This document shows positions 24,858-36,599 of a DNA stretch of 64,000 nucleotides, piece by piece. Source of the DNA: Pyxicephalus adspersus (lineage: Eukaryota; Chordata; Amphibia; Anura; Pyxicephalidae). The DNA lies in assembly GCF_032062135.1 (NCBI RefSeq), contig NC_092859.1, positions 28,533,091 through 28,597,090 of the forward strand, in the 5' to 3' direction. Within the stretch, counting starts at the first letter, position 1; every line of letters starts with the position of its first letter. The translations under genes and the position numbers were made by a program. The notes under the pieces were generated by a model, which saw nothing but the letters and a program-made list of their open reading frames with translations, was not told the DNA's origin and searched no databases.

Positions 24858-24864
24858 GATAGAA

Positions 24865-25060
24865 AAACTGAACTTTATTAATGCTATTTCAAATTTCTTA
24901 AAACTAAACAGAGTTCTCCTGCGTTAGGCGTCCACTAACACAGTGATGCTCTATTCATGGTATACTCATGCATTATGTCAAAGATGTATTACATAAAGGC
25001 AACAATGTCTTTGTTCCCGATGCGTTTCGCCCCACCAGGCTTATTCAGGGGAATAGTCTG
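24865..25060 (-). repeat. Repeat with GAGGAAGC-hairpin-GAAACGCGT motif, copy C
   Basis: On the minus strand, CCTGAATAAGC is followed by a small stem-loop and GGCGAAACGCATCGGG (about 25008-25048). An AATAAA at 24873-24878 lies about 140 bp further. The same order of parts is seen at 6185-6355 and 8465-8670. The boundaries are estimates. Confidence 0.55.
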
Positions 25061-28000
25061 GACCTGTCTGCCTATAAATGCCTGCCTTTCCTCTTCTCTA
25101 GGTATATCAAACTTCTCATCAGGCTAGGCTCAACAATATCCTTATCTAAAATAATACCCCTTTTTCTATTGGTGTAACTCTTACCTCTACTTTGAATAGT
25201 GTGTAAACCTATCATATAATTTAGGGAGGGTAGGTGCACTCCTCCTCTGAGAACAAATTACACAGGCTACCCATACAGTTTTCAGCATAACAGTCGACTT
25301 GATAACCATTCCTTTTATGCCAATAAGCCAATATGCCAAGAAAATATTTCTCAGGAGAGATGGCACAGGGAGAGGTAAATTTCAATTGCAGAGAGAATAC
25401 ATTGTGTGCAGTCTGTGTCCCTGGGTCAGACATTTCTTATTCCTGACTTAATCCGTTCACCGATTGAAGCTTGGCTGTAATCATTCGCAGATGTCTTTTC
25501 ATGACTTCTAATCTCTGCAAAACGGTATTAAGTACTGCTCGAGTTACACTTCGTTCTGCTGCTCCTGGCCACCGCTCCTTTTCCTTCCTCTAAAACTGAG
25601 ATCACCTAAGATTCTATATCCAAAAGTCAGAAATTATTACCATTTTCTGGAAAGTTTTTTTAATGTGGGATAATTGGCTTGCTTGTTGCTGGTGGGGAAA
25701 TGTCAGGACATTTTGGCAGAAAAATAATTTAACTGCATACCTGAAAGGTTAGTAACACCAAAAAATGATTTGTCACTTACTAACTTAAAAAATGAGTGGT
25801 TTGTTTACTAAGAGTGATATGCAGACATTACCAACATCAGGAAGATATTTGCAAATATTTGCAGATAATACCACTGACAGGCAGAAATTACCAAAAAAAA
25901 CCAGAATGGGCATTCACGATGAAGGTTACTTACCATTGCAGTGGAGGGTATTCCTGGCTCCCTGCAGCATCCCTATCCATGCTTCTGGATTAAGAGGTCA
26001 GCCAAGATGGTGAAGGTCACAGCCATGATGGAGGGGTCAGTGTCAGGAAAAAAGGGGTCAGCCAGGATCGAGAGGGTTATTTTCCAGAGTGGCAAAGGGA
26101 ATTTTAGGAAGATCCCAGGTATGCTCATATCAAAAACGACTGGGGACATATCCCAAAAGGGAAGGAGGGATGTAGAAAACGTGTCTATAAGTAAGTATGA
26201 AATCCTTCTTTTAATAGACCCTGTAACTTTGACCCCCAACGATAATCAATAATATCTTCAGTTTGTTTCATTAGGACATATTTAAAAGAAAACAAAGCTA
26301 TTACAGCATGAAAGTGTAACTGTTAGGAAGGGGTGGTAAGGGGCATCACAGTGACAGGCCATTGCAAAGACTAAGTGACATGAGGCTTACAAGATTAGGT
26401 TTGCTTGTTATTTTAAATTACAGAGCACCCCAGCTTTTTGGTAATCAAGGGGCTCCACAGTGCCTTGACCCCCCCCCAACCACTGTATATGTGCTTTGTT
26501 ATAGGGCCCCCCTGAAAACCACATGTTTTCTGTAACTATGGGCATTACAATAATATTCCTAACATACAGCAAAAGATTTTTTAAGTAAAACCTTTAAAAT
26601 CAAACCCTTATCTACTTGTATTGTGAAGAATTTATTTCTCATAGAGGTTTAGAGATCACAACAAATAGAGCTGGGTTTCAGTTGGTTTCTAACAACTTAA
26701 AAACATCTGCATTATGTTTATATTAGAGATCTGGCAGGCTGCAAAAGTTCTGTTGTCTTCAGAAATTGCTAGGAAATAGTTAAGCATTCAGAGCTTCTTT
26801 TGTAAATCTTAAAAATAAATTTCTCCAACACAAAAACATCTGGCCACGTGAATGAGGTCAATCGGTGCTTCTACCAATTACTCAGGATATATATTTTACT
26901 GTATATGGTCTGGGCACAGGTTCACCTAAAGAAAACAGGGCACAGCGGTCCTGACCTTTGTTAGGTTATCACTTAGAACATTATCAGACTTAATTTCTTC
27001 AAAGATCTTCTAATTAATGATAGGAATGAGTTTTATAAATGTCACTAGACCAATTTGCTGGCCGGTGTGACAAGGTCTGTTCAACCTTGTCTTGTTCTTG
27101 TCTGCCTATTTTGTTTGATGCTCTTTCCAGCTTCATCTTAAACGCAAACCTGTTCTTGCCAATGATCATTGAACTATACAAACATTTTAAGTCCATTAAC
27201 TATAATGTGATCATTTCTCTGATGTTCCACTGTTAAAGGGCATCCAAATTGTGTCCCCTTTGGGAGATTAAATATTGCAAACTATTCTGATATATTTTTC
27301 ATGTTCAGTTCATGCATGCTAAGTAATGTGTAAGTGTAACACTTCCAGGTATTTATTACATCTCATGGCAATCCATGTGCTCTGCTCTCCAGAACAACAC
27401 ATTATATTTTAGACACATTACATTGTTGCACTCCGATCAGGGTATATAAATATATAAATAGTATACAGTTGCTGTATATTGTGACATGTCAGGACTGCAG
27501 ACTTGTAAATTTACTGAATGTTCCTCTTTAATGTGTCACAAAAAATTAAAAAGGCTCAATGGGATTGTCAACCCCCACCTGTGGTTGGACAGTGTTTTAC
27601 ATGATTTAGGATGGTAATTTTAGTTATCAGGGATATTTAGGATTTTAACTTTCTATAGAGAGTGTAAAAGACACCTCATTTTTCTTATCCCACTGGCATC
27701 ATATTGCCTTCTTTTCTGGTCTGTGTTTCCTTGGCACCACTAATCACTAATAAAATATATATACAAACAAACCATCCAAAGGGATTATTTGACAAGATTA
27801 TGTTAATGCTAAAACCCACACAGAAATGTACAATTAGTTCTCTGCTCTCCATCTGCTAAAGCATTTGGCAGCTTGTTGGAAGTGGCCATGCCAAAGGCGA
27901 GAGAAGGTCCTCATTACCCCGGGCTTTCTTTCAAAAAGAGACAGCCCACCATTGCTAAGAACGGCGTGCTTTGAAAGTGCTGTTCTGGGGAAATTTGCTG

Positions 28001-28238
28001 CAAAAAGGAAAATATTGAGATCCATTTCAGTGTTGTGGCAGCAAGGCACACAGAAGCAGCAGAAGCAATTTATTTATCGGGATCGGCCCACTACTGTGGG
28101 CTGTGATATGAAATCTTAGCCAAAATAAGTGGGCATGTTATACCCACAATTAAAAGAAGAAAGAAAGAATGGTTTGGGAGATCTTTAGCTTCATCCTAAA
28201 ACAATAGGTAAGCCAGCAATAATATTTAATAATATATA
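25061..28238. other. Intergenic, unassigned
   Basis: Contains a short degenerate GGTCAGCCA(A/G)GAT tandem near 25998-26080 and a C-run at 26469-26478. 27840-28060 is unique-looking. No exon is recognised. Confidence 0.4.
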
Positions 28239-28700
28239 CAGGTAGTCCCCAAGTTACATACAAGATAGGGACAGTAGGTTTGTTCTTTAGTTGAAGTTGT
28301 ATGTAAGTTGGAACAGGTACATTATTTTAATAAATGCAATTAGGACAGATGTTTGTCTCAACATATTATTAGGCAGTGTGATGTCAGTTACTGTATAAAA
28401 ACCTCACTGTGAGTTAATCAGAAACAAAGCAAAAAAAACTTTATGGAGCCTAGACATTCATTAACTTCTGGAACTTTGATATGCAAAAAGAAACAACTGC
28501 AGAGTTTGTCTGGGTCATTAAAGAGTTACAAGAGGTTGCAGAAAGAGCTCACCCCCCCTAAGATCACCCATAACCTCAGCTGTGTTTAGCAAAAGATTTC
28601 TTCTGCAAGTCATGCAAACTGCCCCTCCATCAAGCCTCCATCCAGCTCTGTTCGTATAAAAGAGTCATCTGTATGTTGTATGTCTTTAACCCGGGACTAC

Positions 28701-28703
<3 letters not shown>
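28239..28703. mobile_element. Pogo/Tigger-like MITE
   Basis: Inverted ends: CAGGTAGTCCCCAAGTTA at the left, CAGGTAGTCCCGGGTTAA at the right on the minus strand. Both are flanked by TA, although the flanks are themselves TA-rich. At 465 bp there is no coding capacity. A TA microsatellite grows straight out of the right end. Confidence 0.75.

Positions 28704-28746
<43 letters not shown>
28704..28746. repeat. (TA)n microsatellite
   Basis: About 21 TA units directly at the right end of the MITE at 28239-28703; it may have expanded from the TA target site. Confidence 0.95.
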
Positions 28747-28749
<3 letters not shown>

Positions 28750-28757
<8 letters not shown>

Positions 28758-30259
28758 CCCAACTGGTATTTCTCTCCTTTGCTGGTCACTCACCTTCCCG
28801 GGTTAAATGTTGGAATATGTCATACAACCCTCTTCCTCAGAGACCAGGCTGGCATTAACATGCCTTCTGTAGGTGTATCAATATACTAGCTTGGGTGCAA
28901 AGTAATTCTGTATTGATTGGCATTCAGACATCACCTTTTAAAAGTTGTTCAATGCAGCTGTTAGAAAAGACCTGAGAACTCACTAAATTGTTTTCTACAT
29001 TACTGGGAGGCTAAAAGCTGAAAATATGGTTTAAGGCGACCTTAATATTTATAACATGCATGCATTCTAAGAGCAGTCAAGCAGTTTACCTGCTTCATTT
29101 TCCATCTAGGCACTGCTGTCGCCCATCATATACCCCTTTGTCACTATTATGGTCTTCTGAGAACACCTTGCAATTTGTAAGCAGGACTGGAACTCCTGAA
29201 CAAACCCTCATGAGGTTCCAAGCCCCGGGTGTTAAGTCTATACCGGTCACCAATTGGACTGACATCTGCATTGGTAGTTTGTTGTTACCCAAAGTGGATG
29301 AGACTTGAATAACACAGGTCACTATAGCTGGTCAGTGAGGTGGTCAGTGAGGGGTGGCAGTGTTTTTTTTAGAGTTATGGTTTAGACTTAGCCCATTGCA
29401 AAGTATTTTGGCAAAATGTTTTTTCTTTGTTTTGTTCTGACATAAAAACATGCACAGGAAATATGGGACTTACACCTATTTCATGAGAAGTGGGGATAAT
29501 GGGCATCTTGAGATGATTGAATATAATCAAAATTCAACTTATTTCAAAGGCTTCTTTGTGCATACTAATGAAATAATGTGCTTTTCAGTTAATAACAGAG
29601 CCGACATAAGCTTTGATGTTTTGCGATTCTTGTCATTTATATATGTATGCAAGCTGAATTTCATGGACAGGGACATGCTCACTTTGTTAGGGTATTAGTT
29701 ACATTTTAGTTTTTGCTTTACAGTAATTGAATACATATCATTTCAGTTCCATTCAGTGTTGTGAAATTTGTCATTATCCTGAGTTTTTAGGAAATAGACG
29801 TTTGAAGGGTATCTAAAGCAAAAAACAAAAATGTGATATATTGCAGCTCGCCAGTCCTTAGATGTGGCAGCTGCATTAGATTCTCTTTTAAGCTTTGTTT
29901 TTTCTTTACATTCACCTGGTGATTCTGCTAGCTATACACTTTCTGTGACAACATTCACTCATTATATTATGTCTATGGAGGAGCAACTTTACTGAAGGAC
30001 AGAAAGTGTTTTCAGACTACAAAATACCAACTTCTCTACTCTTCTCTAAAACAAAGGGAAGAGGTGTTTGGTAGTCTACAGAGATAGCTGGGAACAGTAA
30101 CTGGTAAATGATGAGAATGCAGTACAAGCAGAGATCACAAGCTCTACTTTTTTGTTTGCAATTTTTGGAATAGATATAATAGATTATTTTCAGTGATAGA
30201 AACTAAAAGTTTTTCAATCAAGTTCCAAGTAAAATTTCAATAATGCAGCTTTATGCAAA
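28750..30259. other. Intergenic, unassigned
   Basis: No gene or element is recognised. A short ORF at 29450-29698 shows no family resemblance. Confidence 0.4.
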
Positions 30260-31025
30260 ATCCCCAATGTAAGGGGCCAATTTCATGCAAGACTATCAAA
30301 GTAAGGGGCCCTTCTCTGTCTGCCAATGTAAACGTTCTCCACTGAAACACATATAAAGAGGCCGTTCTCCAACTGTCCATTAGAGCAGAAGTAAACACTG
30401 GGGATACTCACCTGTCCCTGTTCCACCATCATTCCCCTCCTTTTCTCCTTCATCTGGATTTTTGGCCATCCTACATGGGGGATCATTCAGTACTGGCAAC
30501 CAGAAGGAAAGCTGGATTGCTGGGTATCCCTTGCAACAAACGCTTTGACAGATAGGTGGTGATCAGACAAGTAAGAACTCTTATTTAAAGGGCTCTGTTA
30601 CAACTTTCTGCTGACCACCAATGTAAGGGGACATTGTTCATGCCACTGACTGCTAATGTAAGGGGGTCTCTCCACTGGCCACCAATGTAAGACTACTCTT
30701 CTTCCATGACCACCAATGAAATGCTACTCATCTCTACTGATCACCAATGTAAGAATCCTCTTCGCTGCTGACCACCAATGTAGGGTTTCTCTTCTCCACA
30801 GAGTATCAATGTAAAGTTCCTCTTCTTCACAGATCTTCAATGTAGGGTTCCTCTTCTCCACAGACCAGCAATTTAAAGCCACTCGTCTTCACCGTGTAAA
30901 TGTGTCCTTCTTTCACTGACCACCAATGATAAGGGCTTTTTTTCACTGACTACTAATGCAATCATCCTTCTTCATCTGACCAAGGTATGATATCCTTCTC
31001 TAGGGACCACCAATGTAAGTGCACT
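30260..31025. repeat. Degenerate ~31-bp minisatellite with an inserted repeat
   Basis: About 14 units centred on ACCACCAATGTAAGG followed by a pyrimidine-rich CTCTTCTC stretch; spacing between CAATG cores is mostly 30-33 bp. Two units at 30262-30335 are parted from the main block (30610-31020) by about 270 bp that begin like the GGAACTAAA repeat family (AGCAGAAGTAAACACTGGGG). The units are well diverged, so the array is old. Confidence 0.75.
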
Positions 31026-31799
31026 CTTTGATCCACTTTTTCCTTTTTGCATGAACTGAATCTGAATAGTTGGATCTTACATCTTGTGTGACTAATGAGT
31101 TTTAGCACAAACTTGTTGCCACAATTACTGGCTCATTCCCTTATTTTGTAAAATCTCATAATTTTTTATCAGTAAATTTCTATGAGAAAGAACAAGACTC
31201 CTAGCAATGGCTGCAGTTAATAATTCATTCACTAGAGAGCAGTATCCTATTACAGAACAATGAATCCTTATCCACCAACTAAAATATTCAATGGCAGGAG
31301 GCATCTGCATCATTTCATATTACTGATTTACAGAATGGATTTCACATCTTCTGCAAAGCGCAGATATGCTTATTTAATATATACATTATCATTTGTGAAA
31401 GCAATATAGGCAATTTTGTCATTATAGAAAAAGGCACCATGGATTTTTTTTCCATACATAAAACCATCAGGTGAATATCTGGTGTATTTTATGATTTATT
31501 AGAAGAGAACTTTTGTCAGCATTTAAAAATAAACCTTGAGATGCACTTAAAAGCAAAGTTTGGAGATTTCAGAAAGCTGCTGATCTGCTGGTGAGTGCTG
31601 TACAACAGGGACCAAAGGGAAGGCAAGAAAATATTTTAGGCAAAATATTTGATAGGGATAGATAAAAAGATTAGACAGATGATATAAAGACAGACAGACA
31701 GACTGACCTGAAGCGATGTTTGGCTGTGATTCCTAGACACAGAATGCAGCTTTATAGCCTAACAGGCTCATAGGAGCACAGTCCAAAACGAAGTCTACG

Positions 31800-32040
31800 T
31801 TCAGACTGGCAGCGAGGTTGCGGTGTGGCTACTGCTTCCTCATGCCAGTGAACTGCTGCCTTGAGGAAAAGGAAATGCTATAAGCACCTTATCCCTGTGG
31901 CAGCCCCATAGAAAACCAATGGAGGTGGCAGTGAGAAGTGCAGTACCGCTCACTGCTGTCTGCTGTCCAATTTTTAGTCACTGGTTCTTTAGAAAACATT
32001 TCTGTAGTGACAAAGCGTCTATGTGCCAGTCTTGATCTCA
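31800..32040. repeat. Possible interspersed repeat with AGACTGGCA ends
   Basis: TTCAGACTGGCAGC near 31801 and its inverse GTGCCAGTCTTGA near 32019 bracket sequence rich in GCAGTG/CACTGC words, including CCCCATAGAAAACCAATGGA, a common phrase in frog repeats. The superfamily is unknown. Confidence 0.4.
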
Positions 32041-32509
32041 AGGTAGGTCTGAACCTATCTGTACATTAGTTTGTAGCTTATTTAGGTCTTGAGCTTGTAA
32101 GCCTATTGTAAAGGTAAATAGTGCTGAGCGCCCCCCCACTGGCTGGTGGTTGTTAGGGGTAAGTAGTATCTCAGCTATTTAAACATTACTGAACTGACAT
32201 CACACATTTATCTTGCTGATGGAAGGAGAGATCCTAAACAGTAAACTGACCACTTTATCTCATCCAGTGTCTATTCTGCAGGCAGGGTACAGCTTAGTGA
32301 TTGTATTTTTGCATAACATCAAGGCAGACAATTGAGATCAGCAAACACAGACCACAAGACTGGCTGCACTGAATCCTTTGACAAGACAAATCCAACTATG
32401 AATTTAGCTGCCTGTCTGAAATAAAACTTTATGTCTAAGTAGTGAATTTTAGAGATTCCAATTTCTCAGGTCTTTAAGCAGACCTGAAGGAAATAACATA
32501 ATGACACAG

Positions 32510-33060
32510 AAAAGTATAGTTAATTTTTAATTACACCATGTTAATTATAGACTTTAAAATGGCCACCTCTCAGCAGGCTGGAGGCCTTGTGCTTATCACC
32601 TCCTGATCTGAGAAGACTCTAATGAAAAATGCGGCTCCTGAACAGCTAATCGTCCCCTTGTAACTCCAAGCTTTCAGCATGACCTTCGCCTCTCGAAACA
32701 TCACATTATTTTCTCCAGCGATTAATACTTTGCCATTACAAAGACATTTGCAGAATTAACGTAGCATTAAATAGTGTTATAGATGAGGGCCTCGGGTAAC
32801 AGGGTTACGGGGACGACCGTTCTATAAAATAGCACCTCAACTCCAAATGAGACCCTGTCCATCACAAAGCTTCATTATCACCAGAGGGTCAGAAGGCAGC
32901 GCATATCACTGTTCAATCAAATGATGCAAAATGGCTTCCCCAGATACGTATAACAGGCCGCCGGAGAACTCCCTCTACTCAGAAGCTTGCTCGGACCACA
33001 GGGCGGCCTGTCAGGTTAAGCAGAATTTTTTTCACAACCATTAACTTTTTTTTTCTTATA
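32510..33060. promoter_or_regulatory. Candidate conserved non-coding element
   Basis: A non-repetitive block of balanced composition with homeodomain-type cores (TAATTA, TTAATTA, GATTAAT, TAATCG), sitting amid decayed repeats. It shows no ORF, no inverted ends and no resemblance to other parts of the window. The call is by texture only; cross-species alignment is needed to establish it. Confidence 0.35.
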
Positions 33061-33350
33061 ATGAAGATATATGGCTTGTTCCGAGCTCTCCTGTCTCCCC
33101 AAGGTAGCACTTCATTCAGATATTGACAGCTAAATAAAGACATGGACATGCATAGAGTAGCAGGGTTATTTATATCTGCAGTCGATGGGAAGAATAGGGA
33201 ACAGTCAGCTCAGTAAAGATCCTGAACTCGCTCTTAGGCAAGAACGTGGTGCTTTGCTTTAAAGGACACATACTTTGTTTAAATCAGCAAAATACATTTC
33301 AGGTGCATCAGAGCAAACTGTACAAAGTCGTAGGCCTTGTTCAGATGCTA

Positions 33351-33584
33351 CAGCAATGTTTCTCAACCTTTTTTACTACGGGGGAACTACCTTGAAATAA
33401 CTTTTAGGTCTTAGGGAACAACTACTATAATTACTTTATCCACAGCTCACTGTATGTTTGCAGTGGTATAAATTTCATCCTTACCAAAAAGATCATTGGT
33501 GGTAGTGGTAACTGAGAGCCACAAATTGCTCATTGTTCAAGGAACTCTAGAAACCTCAGGAGGAACTCTGGTTGAGAAACACTG
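33351..33584 (-). mobile_element. hAT-like MITE, TTTCTCAACC family
   Basis: Inverted ends: left ATGTTTCTCAACC, right (minus strand) CAGTGTTTCTCAACC. The body shares CAATGATCTTTTTGG with 47712-47900. TIRs beginning CAGTGTTTCTCAACC are typical of hAT non-autonomous elements. No clear 8-bp target duplication survives. Confidence 0.65.
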
Positions 33585-34021
33585 TATAGGGGATTGATGC
33601 CACAGATGAACGTCAATGATGGTCATGGTCAAAAGTCTGTGTGTGTGAAGTTGTCCTGGAATCTATCAATGTCATCAATGTCAGAAAGCTCATGCTTCCT
33701 GCTGATTGGAGATCTCTGACTTAGCAGGGGGTGGCAGGACCTCTGCAGGAGTCTATTGCTTTCACAGTTCTTCTTTACAGCATGCTGGCAGAGAACAGGC
33801 TTTTCTACCCAGGCAGTGGCTGCTTTCTAAAGAAAACAATTTGTAAGACTTTGCACAACCTTTGTTTTGACAATTTATTTTGGCAAACAAGCCCACAAGA
33901 AAATGGCACATACAAATATATAAATGTCTTGCAAAACAATCCCACAACTGGCTGGTTCTTACTAGAACAGTATGAACATGGGGCCTACAAATTCCTTGAA
34001 TAGTGCACAAATACAGCGTGC

Positions 34022-34392
34022 AAAAACTTTAAAGCAGAACCAAACCCCGCGCTAGCTAGTTACTTATCCTGTTCCATCTCAGGGTCCCATCATCTCCATT
34101 CTTTTCTTTTTCCTCCTTACGATTTTCAGTCATCTTGGTTGGCTGTGCTGGGATAACATAACTCCCATGCACCTGCGTTCATTCATTCCTGGCACATACA
34201 AGTGAAGCTGGTATTGCCAACTTTCCCTGGTACACACTGCTGAGCTGCGCATGCTCAGCTTCTTTGACAGTTCCCCCGTGCGATCAGGCAGGTAAAATAA
34301 ATTATTAAATACAGACATTGCCTGTCCCTTTCTGCAATAATGACCTAATCATCTATTTTTCAAAGTGGGACTTTAGTTCCACTCTAAGTGCT
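34022..34392. repeat. Frog-type repeat with GGAACTAAA ends
   Basis: Left ACTTTAAAGCAGAACCAAAC; right, on the minus strand, AGAGTGGAACTAAAGTCCC. The interior has CATTCATTCCTGGCACA and CCCTTTCTGCAATAA, shared with copies near 51323 and 52640. Inverted ends point to a DNA transposon derivative of unknown superfamily. Confidence 0.55.
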
Positions 34393-35519
34393 GATCTTAA
34401 TACAGTTTTTTTAAATCATAGGTTGAGGTCTGGAGGCGGTCAGGAAGGCTCTGTATCCACCACTCACAGATGTGTCTTCCTGTAAGATTGCCACAAAGAT
34501 ATCCCTGCTGATCAGTCACATACCTTCAGCTGGCAGGGATTCTGTAAGCATTCCTTACTCCTCGGGCATATGATGGCAAGGCTAATGTCTGCTGCCCCTG
34601 GCAGTCCTGCTGCTTTTGGCTGTGGTCTGTATTGGTTATACAACAAGTGGCCCTGTGCGTAGCTTTGGCACAACATGCTACAGCTTCTTTTGAGCAGCTC
34701 TTATGGACCAGCCTGATAATAGTTAAAGAAAACAATCATAAAATAATATAGATATCCTGGAAGTGAGATTGTGTCCTTCAGCTGTCACCATGTGACACAA
34801 ACAGCTTCCCATAACTGTATTTATACTGATCGCTCATTCATAAGTAGTGAGAGGGAACACAATAATTACATTGTAGCCATATCTAAGAGAGAAAACTAGA
34901 TTAGTTCCCTCCCTGACCCATTATTTATAGTGCTTTATTTTATAGCTATGAATCCCCTCCATACAGATCCTCCATCACATGAAAATGTTACTACATTGTG
35001 AACACTCTTGTGGCCTCCACAAGACTTTATTCCTAAATACGTGATAAGTCAATTAGGTGAGCAGTCAATTTCTCTTCATTCTCTGGGAGAATCTAAAGAA
35101 TCACATATGTTTTTTTTTAACATAAATTTGTTTAGCAAAGCAATGTCATTTTTTTATCATCAATTTCCAATATCCGGGAAATTAAAGTTTAAAAAAAACG
35201 TAATTAGTGGGCTCCATAATTACATGGACAGGACCTCCTCTCTTATTCCATTGTATGATTTTGCCTGTTTTGGTCAAGTTTAATAGTTTGCTTTACTTTT
35301 AATTTTTTGGGAGAAGAATTAACCTATTTTGCCCACCAAATGTCTGTTTTTATTATACATTATATTAAATTATGTAAATTTATTTCATCAAGGTTTTTAG
35401 AATGATTTTTTATTGTTGCATTAGCGTTGAAGAGTAGAAGCAGAATCGCCATCTATAACATCCCCCACATGAATTATTCCAAGGAATTTGAATATACGGA
35501 GTTTCCATACCAAGCAAAG
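34393..35519. other. Intergenic, unassigned
   Basis: No gene or element is recognised. Confidence 0.4.
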
Positions 35520-35522
35520 TAA

Positions 35523-35831
35523 GGCTAGGTACACACGTGCAATGGTTCTCGTCTGATAATCGGCTCAGGGCTGAACGAGAATCTTGCGTGTGTACAGGGC
35601 TCGTCGTCAATGGTCTGAATGACTGTCCTGGCAGGTCAACGGACGATGGACAATGGATGATGGACAACGAACAATCGTGATAGAAGTTAGGGGGAGAGAG
35701 CACAGCCGCTCAGTCGTTCCCCACCCCGCCCCATAGAGCAGAATGGGGCTGTATGTACAGCACTTGTTCATGCATCGTTAAGTCGTTGGAAAGGACTGTG
35801 AAAGACAATTATTGCATCTGTGTACGTAGCC
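35523..35831. mobile_element. PIF/Harbinger-like MITE
   Basis: TIRs are GGCTAGGTACACACGTGCAA at the left and GGCTACGTACACAGATGCAA at the right when read on the minus strand. Both sides are flanked by TAA (35520-35522 and 35832-35834), the TWA target preferred by PIF/Harbinger. At 309 bp with no ORF, it is non-autonomous. The TIRs match about 17 of 20 positions, which suggests moderate age. Confidence 0.85.
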
Positions 35832-35984
35832 TAACTTTTGGCCTTAATTGCCCCTGAACCTTTTCCGAACAGAGCCCTTAAGAAAATGTAACCCCTCAGT
35901 TTATCACTAAAGGTAATTTTAATCACAAACCTAACCCTAAAGTTTATCTTTATCTAATAATTAGTTTTTATGTTGCGTACAGTA

Positions 35985-36050
35985 GGGGTGTCCAACACCA
36001 GTCATTAAGGTTCACATACAGACCAGGATAAAAAAAAATGTATTTGCTCC
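35985..36050 (+). repeat. Left-end fragment of the GGGGTCCTCAAC repeat family
   Basis: AGGGGTGTCCAACACCAGTC followed by ATTAAGGTTCACATAC aligns with the left end of the repeat at 9711. The other end is missing, and the SINE tail fragment begins just after it. Confidence 0.45.
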
Positions 36051-36059
36051 TAATACCAA

Positions 36060-36185
36060 ATATTTATAAAACACCAACATATTACGTAGTGCTGTACATT
36101 AAATAGTGGTTGTATATGACAAACAAAAACAAACAATAATATAGGAGGAGGAGAGGACCCTGCCCAAAAGAGCTTACAACAATGA
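36060..36185 (-). repeat. Fragment of the same SINE/LINE tail family
   Basis: On the minus strand it reads TTGTAAGCTCTTTTGGGCAG, GTCCTCTCCTCCTCC, then TGTACAGCACTACGTAATAT and GTTGGTGTTTTATAAATA. This matches the AGATTGTGAGCCC...TGTGCTGTGTAATATG part of the SINE at 48536-48872 in word order. The tRNA-related head is absent. Confidence 0.75.
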
Positions 36186-36364
36186 ACGTTAAAAAAAAAA
36201 TGAATCCCATACGTATCCCTAAACTGTCAATTCCCAAGATTCACACAGCACAGCACTATCTGGATGATAAGCTCAAAACAGCATAGTCAATTACCTAAAT
36301 TGTTTCTACTGCAGTTATTTGCAGACTGGTAAACCTTGTATTCTGAGGGGGAAGCCCTAGATCC

Positions 36365-36599
36365 CAGGCTTAAACCTTTTTCAGTCTAAAACTGTGTGGG
36401 TATCTGCTTCAGACATTTCTTTAAACCCCAGAGCAGTGCCCATTTCCCTGAGCCTGGGATCTGTAAGAGGGGAGTGGTCCGTGTCTCTGGCCGGTGTGCC
36501 CAGCCAGCGGGGTCCTTCTTTTAAATCTGCTCGAGGGTAGACCGGCCAGAGCCGCAGACCACCAAAATGTTTTTGCGGACCACCGGTTGGCAACCGCTG
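36365..36599. repeat. hAT-like repeat ending in CAGCGGTTGCCAACC
   Basis: The right end on the minus strand reads CAGCGGTTGCCAACCGGTG and then GTCCGCAAAAAC, a hAT-style terminus. The left end is probably near CAGGCTTAAACC at 36365 but is degenerate. The block at 36540-36564 (GACCGGCCAGAGCCGC then GACCACCA) recurs at 2676-2700 inside a different MITE. Confidence 0.55.

Noticed and set aside
30260..31025. CRISPR-like spacing of repeats
   Set aside because: Units are degenerate, contiguous and lack unique spacers; the context is vertebrate DNA.
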